Below are positions 55,291 to 64,000 of a stretch of 64,000 nt of DNA, piece after piece (the first letter of the stretch is position 1; every line of letters starts with the position of its first letter). The stretch comes from Myxocyprinus asiaticus (Eukaryota > Chordata > Actinopteri > Cypriniformes > Catostomidae): NCBI RefSeq assembly GCF_019703515.2, contig NC_059385.1, positions 31,505,001-31,569,000 on the forward strand, written 5' to 3'. Below the pieces are notes generated by a model. The model did not search any database, was not told the DNA's origin, and saw only the letters and a list, made by a program, of their open reading frames with translations. The translations under genes and the position numbers were made by a program.

Positions 55291-58200
55291 GTATGAACTG
55301 GTGAAAATAACCTTGAATTTGATGCTAAGACCTAGGGGCTTTGAATACTTCATCTTTGGGCCCTCATAAACAAAGTATTAAACATTTGTGTCTCTCACCA
55401 ATTGGGAAGTACTTAAAAAAATCAAGAAATATATTCTGGAAAAGATTCAATATATATATATTCTGGAAAAGTCAGCCAATTAAGCACTTAAACTCATTCA
55501 GACTTCAAACTTTGCACACTGTCTAAGGGGCCCATGAGAAGCTATAGATTTCAAATTGGAGTCATTTGGAGCTTTCTGAGGGGTGTTCATGAAACACCTA
55601 TAGAAGTGAATGGAATAAGTTGCTCATAAGATGTGCCCTGGCAGAGTGCCCAGAGGTCCCACGGACCCCAAATTTCAAATTTCCCACGGACCCCTTATCG
55701 ACATACTAAGAGGACTAAGGTGTAGGGTGCAAAAAAGTATTTTTCATTATTTTCAATAGATCTCTCTGCCTGTCATAAAAGTCTACAAGACAGACTGCCT
55801 GAGAGGCCTAAATGCACCAGTATATTCATCAGTTTATAGTTATTAGGATGAGTTTTGGGATTACACCACATGCAAGGCGCTCAGGGCTTCCCATTGAACA
55901 CAGTTACATAACCCACAAGTCTTGAAAATTTTGATTTTGCATGAAACATTACTGTCCACAGACCACCTATTTTGCGGCCTTGAAATAGGTTGCACGTGGG
56001 CACTTCCTGTGTGACCTGGTGAAAATAACCTTAACTTTGGTGCTAAGACCTGAGGGCTTCGAATGCTTCATCGTAGGGCCCTTACAAACAACATATTAAA
56101 AAGTTGTGTCCCTCAGAGTTTGGGAAGTACTTAAAAAAAAAAACCCACAAAAAATATTATTGAAATAATAACTATCACTTTTCATTCACAAGTCAGCCAG
56201 TTAAGCACTTAACGAACTCATTCAGACTTCAAACTTTGCACACTGTCTAAGGGGTCCCTGAGAAGCTAAAGATTTCAAATTGGAGTCATTTGGAGCTTTC
56301 TGAGGGGTGAAATGAATGGATTAAGTTGCTCATGGGATGCACCCTGGCAGAGTGCCCAGAGGTCCCACGGACCCCAAATTTCACACAGCGGTAGCCCGAT
56401 GTCCCTCGAAAGACATATAGAGAGCACAAGGCTCTAGAAAAGAGGAAAAGTCTTCTTTAGAATTTATGCAAGATTCTCTCACACAGGTCTCTTGCACTCA
56501 CAGCTTAACAGAGCCTCTTGAATTAGAGACAGCTAGGGGTAGGGTTGGGATTTACACTCAGGAAGGTTCTAGAGACCCCAAATTCGAGACCTGATTCGGG
56601 GGTCCCTGACAGTCGAGGATCTCAAATTTCAAGGTCCTGTGACCTTGGGAACCCCGTTTTCTAGATGTCCCACTTGCAACTTAAACAATGCAAAATCCGT
56701 AAGTAGACCGTGGACGCTGTCCCTTTTTGGGCCAATTAAGTATTAAAAAAGGGCGCAGGGCTGCAGAACTCTGGACACCGACACAAGGCACCGTGATGAG
56801 ACATATATGTCAATTTTGGGAGGATCGGGCCTTGCTATGTGCTGTACACAAAAAGCCTATGGAAATGAATGGAATAACTCCTTCCCATCTTGCACCCTGA
56901 GGTCCGATGGACCCCAGACTTCACATGCTGGTTGTCTGGACAACCCCAAATATCATATCTAAAGGACAGGTCTCTAGAACAAAGAGACATTTTTCTTAAC
57001 ATTTTATTCTTGAATCTCCCCCACAGCCCTTTTCCTCACATAGCCAGACAGAGCCTTTGTCAGACAGGACTAGGGTGAGTGTATTGAGCAGAAAAAAATA
57101 TATCTAGAAAGCATCTAGAGCTTCATAACTCTGTGGCAGGATCGAGGGGGCCATGGACTACCATCATTCTGAATTTCAAGGCCCTGTGACCTTTTGACAT
57201 CTTCCCACTTCCCACTTGCCACCTATTTTGGCCCATTTAGTAAGTTGCAGGTGGGCACTTGCTGCATGACTAAGCAATAACACAGGAAGTGCCCACCTGT
57301 GACTTATTCAATGGGCCTCAGTTAGGTATTCCGTGGACAATGCATTAACAAGAGACATTTAATTCATTTATTTGTATTTATTGTCAAAACCACATGTACA
57401 GTGCTCAGGACACACCATTTAACACATTTATGCAATTTACAATTCATAAACATTTATATTTTGTATAAAAACATCTGTCCATGGACAGCCTACGTGGAAC
57501 TTGTCAATTAAGTTGCTGGTGGGCACTTACTATAAGACTCAGCAAAACCACAGGAAGTTCCCTCTTCTGAGCTAACTATATGACTTTTATCAAATAAACA
57601 ACTTGTTTTACACCCAGAACAGTCAAATAGTGGTATTTATCAAAGTTGCATTTCAATAAAGTGCATAATTTGCAAACAAAACCACTCTGTCCACAGAAAA
57701 CCTATTTGAATTAAAAATAGATTGCACATGGGATGTACCCTGGAACATGTCCAGGGGGTCATACAGACCCCAAATTTGACACGGTGACATCTCGAGAGCC
57801 CCTTGACAACATACTAAGGGGGTGGCCTCTTCTGTGCCGTTTTGGTCAAAAGTCAATGAAATGGGTTTAAAGGGCACTGGGCGGACACAGCGGGCACCCA
57901 CCGTGTGGTCTGGGGCAAAATCGAGTGAAAACCAGCCAAAAAATATTAAGTGCCATAAATGACCAAAAACACACTTATAACGGCTCTGGGGGATGCCAAG
58001 GCACCGCCCGTCATGAACTGTGGTGACAATGGGCATCAGTGGGCATCCCAGGGGCGCTGGCATGCAAAAGTATTATATAGTAGGTAAGGGGACAAATAAG
58101 CATTCTGTGGACATGAGGAAGACTATGGTGACGTTTAGTTGGTAACGGGGCACCGTAGTCACTTCATGGACGTGATGAAGACAATTGGGAAGACTAGTAA

Positions 58201-58500
58201 GGGGACAAAATGACACTCTGTGGACACTTATAATGGAGCTTATGGGGAGTGGACACTAGGAGACTGGTGAACATCCCCCCGTATGCCCGTTCTAACTCGA
58301 GACCACCTCTAGTGGTGTCCATACAGTGCCTTTGACCTCTTGGCCCTGCCTTCAAAGAGTAAGGGAACCTAGGTGGTTCGTGGAATTTTCCCATTTGTTT
58401 AAGCTGCCATTGGTCGAATAGTAGGTGCGATGGACCGTAGGTTGGATTTGGATCCCCCATGAATGCTATATAAGTTATGAGATGGCATCTTCCCGCTTAC
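55291..58500. other. Remaining part of the insert
   Basis: Diverged modules (55310-55900, 56030-56700) repeat the phrases of block R, then another tandem unit (57240-57540) and a unique tail. No recognisable gene. Confidence 0.55.
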
Positions 58501-59800
58501 TCTGGGTCAGCCTGCAACTTCATCTCAGATGCGCTCTGTCACCAACTCCAGCTCCATCTGCAACCATGTCAGCCCAACCTAAAATCCACTCCATTATCGG
58601 CAAACCCATTGGCAGAGGTGTGATTCATCATTGTGTGGGTCCCATGACGCTCCAAGTCGGATGCCTGCACCACGAAACCATCACCCTCCTGGTTTTGGAG
58701 AACTCCACTGCTGACATCGTGTTGGGACACCCATGGCTTGAACTGCATTCTCCCATAATTTCCTGGTCTTCCAGCAACGTCTTGAAGTGGGGCTCCCAAT
58801 GCTTTCCTACCTGTTTCCCCAATCTTCCCATTTCAAGGCCCATGACTATCACCAAGAAATCTCCTCCTCTCTGTCTCAACTCCACATCCATCGAGAGTCC
58901 TATCTGCTCCACCTCTGTGGAAATCCCATCCTGTTACTTCCACTTCCAGGACGTCTTCTGCCCACTCCGCGCCTCACAACTTCCTCCTCACCGACCTTGG
59001 GACTGTGTGATAGACCTTCTACCCGGTGAGCCAGTGCCCCATGGCAAAATATATCCTCTCTCCATCCCTGAACAGAAGGCCATGGAGGAGTACATTGAGG
59101 AGGCTCTCAACCAAGGCTACATCTGACCTTCCACATCCCCTGCTGCTTCGAGCTTTTTCTTCGTGGCGAAGGATGGAGGTCTCCAGCCCTGTATTGATTA
59201 CCGCTCCCTCAACAAGATAACGGTAAAGTTCCGATATCCACTTCCCTTCTTCCCGGCTGCCTTCGAACTGTTGAGAGGAGCTACCATCTTCACCAAGCTG
59301 GACCTGCGCAGCGTGTATAACCTCATTCGAATCTGGAGGGGAGATGAATGGAAGACCGCCTTTGTAATTCCAACCGGCCACTACGAGTACCGGGTGATGC
59401 CGAATGGCCTGGTCAACGCCCCCTCGCTTCATGAATGAGATGTTCCGCAAGTACCTCGATCAATTCGTCCTCGTTTACATCGACGACATTCTGGTGTACT
59501 CCTGGAACGAGAACGACCATCGTCAACACGTCGCGCTGGGTTTGGAAAATCTGAGGGAATACCATCTGTACCTCAAGGCTGAGAAATGTTCCATTCATCA
59601 GTCGTCCCTCCAGTTCCTAGGTTACAAGATCAGCTCTGAGGGTATCCAGATGGATGAGGGGAAGGTAGGGGCTGTGCGATCCTGGCCCACTCCTTCTACC
59701 ATCAAGGAACTCCAGCGCTTTTTTGGTTTCGCCAACTTCTATTGTCACTTTATCAGGAATTACAGCTCCCTCACAGCCCCCTTAACATCTCTTCTCTGAT
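58501..59800 (+). pseudogene. Gypsy element 2 protease and RT
   Basis: The protease resumes at SGSACNFIS (58501-58527; the catalytic Asp is on the other side of the insert) and goes on with IGKPIGRGVIHHCVGPMTLQ and IVLGHPWLELHSPIISW. The RT begins at EQKAMEEYIEEALNQGYI, has a TGA at 59124-59126, then [31 protein letters not shown] (first Asp), [11 protein letters not shown], a frameshift near 59425, and [15 protein letters not shown] (YIDD near 59477-59490), ending with [17 protein letters not shown] would copy element RNA; three breaks disable it. Confidence 0.86.
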
Positions 59801-60125
59801 CCAAGCCTAGATCTCTGACCTGGAACTCCAAGGCTTCCTAGGCCTTCACCATAGCTCCACTTCTCATCCACCCCGATCCTAGTAAGCCTTTTTTCGTTGA
59901 AGTAGATGACTCCACTAACGGCATAGGAGCCGTGCTTTCTCAGCAGCAGAGGAAATCATCTAAGCTCCATCCATGTGCCTTCTTCTCTCAAAAACCCTCC
60001 CCGGCAGAGCAAAATTATGACATCGGAAACTGGGAGCTCCTGGCTGTCAAGTTGGCCCTGGAAGAGTGGCGGCATTGGCTAGAGGGGGCCCAACACCCCT
60101 TCCAGGTACTAACAGACCACAAGAA
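59800..60125 (+). pseudogene. Gypsy element 2 RNase H
   Basis: After a TGA at 59798 the sequence shows [19 protein letters not shown] (first Asp in VDDS), [20 protein letters not shown] and [20 protein letters not shown] (Glu), then QVLTDHKNL (next Asp). It ends there: an internal deletion joins it to the integrase tail. Confidence 0.83.
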
Positions 60126-60761
60126 CCTTCCGGGTATCATCCTCAGAGTAACGGGCAGAGTGAGAGGAAAATTAGGGAGATCAGCCGTTTCTTTCGAACC
60201 TTCTGTCATCGCCGCCATAACCATTGGAGTCGTTTTCTGTCCTGGGCCGAGTATGCACAGAATTCCTTACGTCAACCCTCCATCAACTTAACACCCTTCC
60301 AGAGTGTACTCAGCTACCAACCTCCTCTTTTCTCCTGGTCCGGAGAGCCATCTGATGTCCCAGCGGTCAACCATTGGTTTAGAGAGCGAGAGGGTCTGGA
60401 ACTTAGCCACCATCACCTGCAGAGGGCTGTGCACCGGCAGAAGATCCTTGCTGATGCCTGGAGTTCATCAACCCCCAGTTACCAACACAGGCAGAAGGTT
60501 TGGCTCTCCACTAAGGACATCCGGCTGCGCCTACCATGCAAAAAGCTAAGTCCCCATTACATTGGTCCCTTCACTATCACTAAACAAATTAATCCAGTCA
60601 CCTACCAACTCCAACTTCCCCCTGAATACCGCATTCACCCTACTTTCCACATCTCCCTCCTGAAGCCTCACCATCCGTCTCTCTCTCCTCACCCCTCAGA
60701 ACCTGATCCAGCTGACGACCCCCCCCAGCCACTAATCGCCAAGATGAGATCCTGGACCTGA
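60126..60761 (+). pseudogene. Gypsy element 2 integrase, C-terminal part
   Basis: It begins directly at [17 protein letters not shown], with the third catalytic acidic residue in the SER block, so the zinc domain and the first two Asp are deleted. It continues [60 protein letters not shown] and ends [15 protein letters not shown] (GPF/Y-type module; a full chromodomain is not seen). The enzyme would insert the cDNA. The frame is open but the protein is incomplete. Confidence 0.85.
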
Positions 60762-60860
60762 CCCTACTCACTAACTTCCACGACACTCACCCAGACTGTC
60801 CAGCTCCTCATGGACTGGGTCGGCCATGGTGTCAGGAGGCTCGTCCCTCAGGAGTGGTCT

Positions 60861-60876
60861 GTGGAGGGGGGAGTAA
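60861..60876 (+). other. Polypurine tract of gypsy element 2
   Basis: GTGGAGGGGGGAGTAA directly before the LTR; it primes plus-strand DNA. Confidence 0.8.
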
Positions 60877-61344
60877 TGTCACAGATCCACCTGACCTTCC
60901 TGCCACAAACACTCAATCTTTCCGCTCCCCCGAATACCGATCACCCGCACCTGTCTCCAATCACCATGTCAATCAGCTCCTCTATATAACACTCCACTCT
61001 CCCTTTAGTCTTCGTCTGGTATCATAGCGTATACAGACTCACTTACCTTCTACTTACCTGACTCTTCAGATGCCATTCCAGCGTGCTCCCATGACGATTC
61101 CTCTCCAGCACTATTCCGAAGTTTGTTCCAAGTCTCCTCTCCTGCATCTCCTTCCCTTGGTGTTATCCTCCAATCCAAGTAATACTTCTACCTGCAAATA
61201 ACCTCCATCAAGTACTGTTGTCTGTTCCTGAACCAATCTGCTCATTCACCACTCACCTGCCATTTGCTGTCTGTGTTTGTGTTTGTTCAAATAAATACCT
61301 GCTTTTGGGTTCACCACCATCTTCGAGTCTGGGTTACTGTAACA
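60877..61344 (+). mobile_element. 3' LTR of gypsy element 2
   Basis: 468 bp, TGTCACAG to CTGTAACA, with TATA-like CTCTATATAACAC near 60980 and AATAAA near 61290. Followed by CCTGG. Confidence 0.88.
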
Positions 61345-61349
61345 CCTGG

Positions 61350-63958
61350 TGGTTTACAATAAAAATAAAATAAAATAAACATTTTAAATAAAAATGTCAT
61401 AACCAACTAAATTCATCTCATAACATGAAGTTTAGCTTCGTACACAAACTGTCATCAAATAATACATTTATTTTATAGTCTATAATTAAATTATAAACAA
61501 AACATTTCACTGTCCAAAATATCCTAATATTTTTTGTGCACAGTTGAATGTTGAGAATGTATTTGAAGCAGCTCGTCAATGCTTTGAAAATAGTCAATCA
61601 ATAATAAATAGGTGCTGTTTATCTGTTTAGAGTTGCTGTCTGCTTTAGCAATAGCACTTTTTCCCCCGACTATTTAAAAAGTTACACAGTTAATTCATCA
61701 AGCTATTATGGACCAGTTCAAGCTGACAACACTGCGTAAACCACAATAGACTACAGAAGCCTACATGTGTAGATACATTACGCCGAAAAAGACTTAATAT
61801 CCAATATTAATACTATTTTTATGTATTTTTATTTCGATATGCTGTGTTTAGTAAACTGTGAGAGACATGAAGAGGGTGACTTGATTTAAGTTTTTAACCA
61901 TGATGAAACCGCAATGCGAGCATTGTCTTGGCTGCACAAAGCCACACGCAATTTTACGAGTTGTCAGGTCCTGTGTCATGTGAAACTGCCTTGTTTCTAT
62001 TACACTGGATATATACCCGTCTTTACATTTTCGTCGTGCTAGCCACCTCGGTAGTCGATGTTATACAGTAGTCTCTGTAGTAACATTCAAGCGTGTTGGT
62101 TGACTGATGAGTGTGCCTATGCACGTGCGTATGTGTGTGTGTGTGTGCGTGTGTTTGCTTAAACACAATGAAACAACTCTGGCTATGTCTACGACTTCAG
62201 GGGCTAATACAGCTGCATGCAGACAGAGATGTGTTCATTAATTTCCATTTTTTTATTTATTTGATTTTTTTCATTGCATCACAATTGTCATGGACTCGGC
62301 TGGACTCGGAAAGGCAGTCTGTGACAAGTCCAAGTCCATTCAAATTGGACTCGTGACTCAGACTCAAGTCCATTGTTATTACATGTTAACATGTTAGTTA
62401 CAATGAAAGTAACTAAATAAAAATAAAATAAACTAAAGTTAAATACTAACAAGAAGAGTACCTGCACATTTTTTTCTTCCACCTCAAGCACTGTGTGAAA
62501 CACAAATGGAAAAGTAAGGCAGCTTAACAATGCTGCTCCTTTCATCATTATGTTTGCATGTTATATGAGCCAGAGGCTTTTTTAAACACAGAATGCTCAC
62601 ATTTAATATTTGGTACTTCTAAGGTGTGGCTTAACAATCTTTCCCATACAACGAATGCATATAGCAACCAGGGGCTGTCAAAATTAATATTTTCATGTTT
62701 TATTTGACAGAATTTTCTTGTGAGCTTTTTCTTAAAATGTTCACATTACAGTCCAAGAGTGTATTTCTCTCAGAAAGACTCATGTCAATGAGAATTGATC
62801 ATTAAGTAGTGATAGAATAATTTCCCTTGGCGCAAGCCCCGTCCCACGGTTCAGTGCTCAGATTTAACACGCGAACCATCAGAGAGAGAAGCTTACCCCC
62901 CTGGCAGGACAGGATCCGAACACTGTGGTGATGGGGTGGAGGGGGGTGAAAACAAACAGCGACATAACAAGAGATGAACAACAGCTGGAGTTTATGAAGC
63001 AGAAGCTGGATTATGTTTGGATGAGATACCTGATTTGATTGAAAGGCATGGAGTTACTAGGAGTCTCCCTGCGAGAACTATTTCTTTGAAACTTAAATTA
63101 AAACGCTTGTTTCCTTTTCTACTGAATATACAGCTAAATTGCTTTTATCGACAAACATATACATTTACATGCAACCTGGATTATCATACCTTACAACATG
63201 AATAATTGCTTGCATCCTTTAAATATTCAATTGCTAATTTACATTTTAAATCAATACACTGTATGCCGCTGAAGGCAGAGTCTGCTGAATGCATTTAGAT
63301 TCTGAGATCTGATGCCAATAAATGCCATAAAAATTATCACATAGGTTTTTGCCTGTCTCATGGGGACAAAAAAAAAAAAAAAAGCAATTGGCATATAGGT
63401 TTCATCACAATACTGCAGACTTTAGTTTGAAATTAATATGCTCTAAACAGAAATTGGCTTGTGCTTTTAGGCCCTCTAAATGCCGTAAGTAGCTTAACCT
63501 AATTAGTTGCTTTCTACAGATGTAAAGACTAGATTTTCAACAGTTGTTCAAGATTTTTTTTTCTTTTTGCAATAAATCTAAATGCAACTGAAATGTAGTT
63601 ATTTGATGACTATAACTAAGTACGTATTCAAATGAACTTACTGTAGGTCAAGCCAAGTGAACACAATAATAAAATAAAACGTGGGGTCCCCCTGTCACAG
63701 GGGGACGTTGGGCCCTCGCAAAATGTAACCAGGGCAAACTGGCAGACGTGTGAGATGTGTCCTGAGCAGGAGTCAGAGCGCTTGGAATGTCAACAATAAA
63801 TGAGAGATTCATCAAAAAAACTTGATGAGCATGTTGATATAATTCCTGATCTATCCATTCAAAATGAATGAAGCAATCGATTTTAATCTAGTTTGAATGT
63901 CTTGTGTAGATCAGATGCTCTCAATCTAATTAGGTCTCTAAACTCCAAACAAGAAGTT
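61350..63958. other. Quiet noncoding DNA
   Basis: No gene recognised. Contents: a GT tract (62128-62154), a GAGTC-type repeat (62285-62375), a GC-richer patch at 62830-62960, an A-run at 63369-63384 and a short palindrome at 63686-63706. The frame at 63017-63205 has no recognisable product. Confidence 0.5.
63686..63706. repeat. Short perfect hairpin
   Basis: GTCCCCCTG, loop TCA, CAGGGGGAC. Confidence 0.9.
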
Positions 63959-64000
63959 ACCTATCTGTCACTCACTCGACGTTGTGTCAATGTAGTGACA
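63959..64000 (+). mobile_element. DIRS-like copy F, leading edge (continues outside)
   Basis: CTATCTGTCACTCACTCGAC is followed by TGTGTCAATGTAGTGACA, the same leading edge as copy D at 28095. Confidence 0.8.

Larger units (their letters stand above)
53793..58500. mobile_element. 4.7-kb repeat-rich insert (family R) inside gypsy element 2
   Basis: The left edge is GGTACTAAGGGAAGGAAGTC and the right edge CATCTTCCCGCTTAC. Flanking gypsy codons abut in frame: the protease Asp codon ends at 53792 and the Ser-Gly-Ser codons start at 58501, so no target duplication is evident. The edges are weakly inverted (GGGAAGGAAG versus CGGGAAGATG). Contents are the modules shared with 40360-44242, a 265-bp tandem array and hairpins. 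A TATATAAG box lies near 58468. No frame resembles a transposase, so I infer a non-autonomous element. Confidence 0.65.
51659..61344 (+). mobile_element. Gypsy element 2: one insertion with nested inserts
   Basis: The outer limits are set by CCTGG at 51654-51658 and 61345-61349, a 5-bp target duplication, with TGTCACAG at the start and CTGTAACA at the end. Inside: partial 5' LTR (51659 to about 51937), DIRS fragment (51938-53060), gag (53066-53792), a 4708-bp insert (53793-58500), protease to integrase (58501-60761), polypurine tract (60861-60876) and 3' LTR (60877-61344). Without the inserts it would be about 3.9 kb, short because of an internal pol deletion. Confidence 0.88.

Noticed and set aside
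62830..62960. GC-richer patch as a possible host promoter or first exon
   Set aside because: No CpG-dense core, no TATA or splice donor linked to a frame, and no recognisable protein.

Overview
The window looks like repeat-dominated nuclear DNA of a teleost fish, probably a cyprinid. This is inferred from the element families present: a Tc1 element with long terminal repeats, DIRS-like tyrosine-recombinase retrotransposons, an L2-type LINE, Ty3/gypsy elements including a Gmr1-like one, and many hAT-like and MITE copies. CA/GT microsatellites and intron-bearing pseudogenes fit a vertebrate. No intact host protein gene, rRNA, tRNA or CRISPR array was recognised. Nearly every long reading frame is a transposon protein, and nearly all are broken.

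Layout, left to right. 1-8225: an intron-containing integrase-like pseudogene (+) faces a HECT ubiquitin-ligase-like pseudogene (-). Each is cut by a copy of one long LTR-like repeat. The copy in the HECT gene (4954-7012) has TG..CA ends and a 4-bp target duplication, so it behaves as a solo LTR. 8226-14553: noncoding DNA with a minisatellite, then two fused DIRS copies on the minus strand. 14554-16475: a Tc1 element arranged as a large inverted repeat. 16600-18720: a DIRS copy (-) keeping the best tyrosine-recombinase domain. 18722-22775: a Gmr1-like gypsy element with integrase before reverse transcriptase, holding a third copy of the 4954-type repeat. 22776-28085: a decayed endogenous-retrovirus-like stretch (tRNA-Lys-type primer site, matrix-like and Env-tail-like pieces). 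28090-32073: DIRS copy (+). 32090-34523: 5' half of a gypsy element (-) with one LTR. 34865-39990: a non-autonomous DNA transposon carrying a long L2 LINE (-). 40360-44240: a block of tandem arrays. 44246-45729: a solo LTR with a 5-bp target duplication, then a hAT-like MITE with an 8-bp one. 45738-49453: quiet DNA and an L2 fragment. 49454-50783: second copy of the DNA transposon. 51659-61344: one gypsy insertion bounded by CCTGG duplications, holding a DIRS fragment and a 4.7-kb repeat-rich insert. 61345-64000: quiet DNA and the start of another DIRS copy.

The genes do not form a pathway. They record successive insertions, with insertion inside insertion. The most informative points are the paired integrase/HECT pseudogenes, the clean 4.7-kb insert inside a gypsy protease, the shared promoter block of the DIRS ends (inverted CCAAT pair, octamer, TATA), and the perfect 39-bp palindrome in a DIRS gag.
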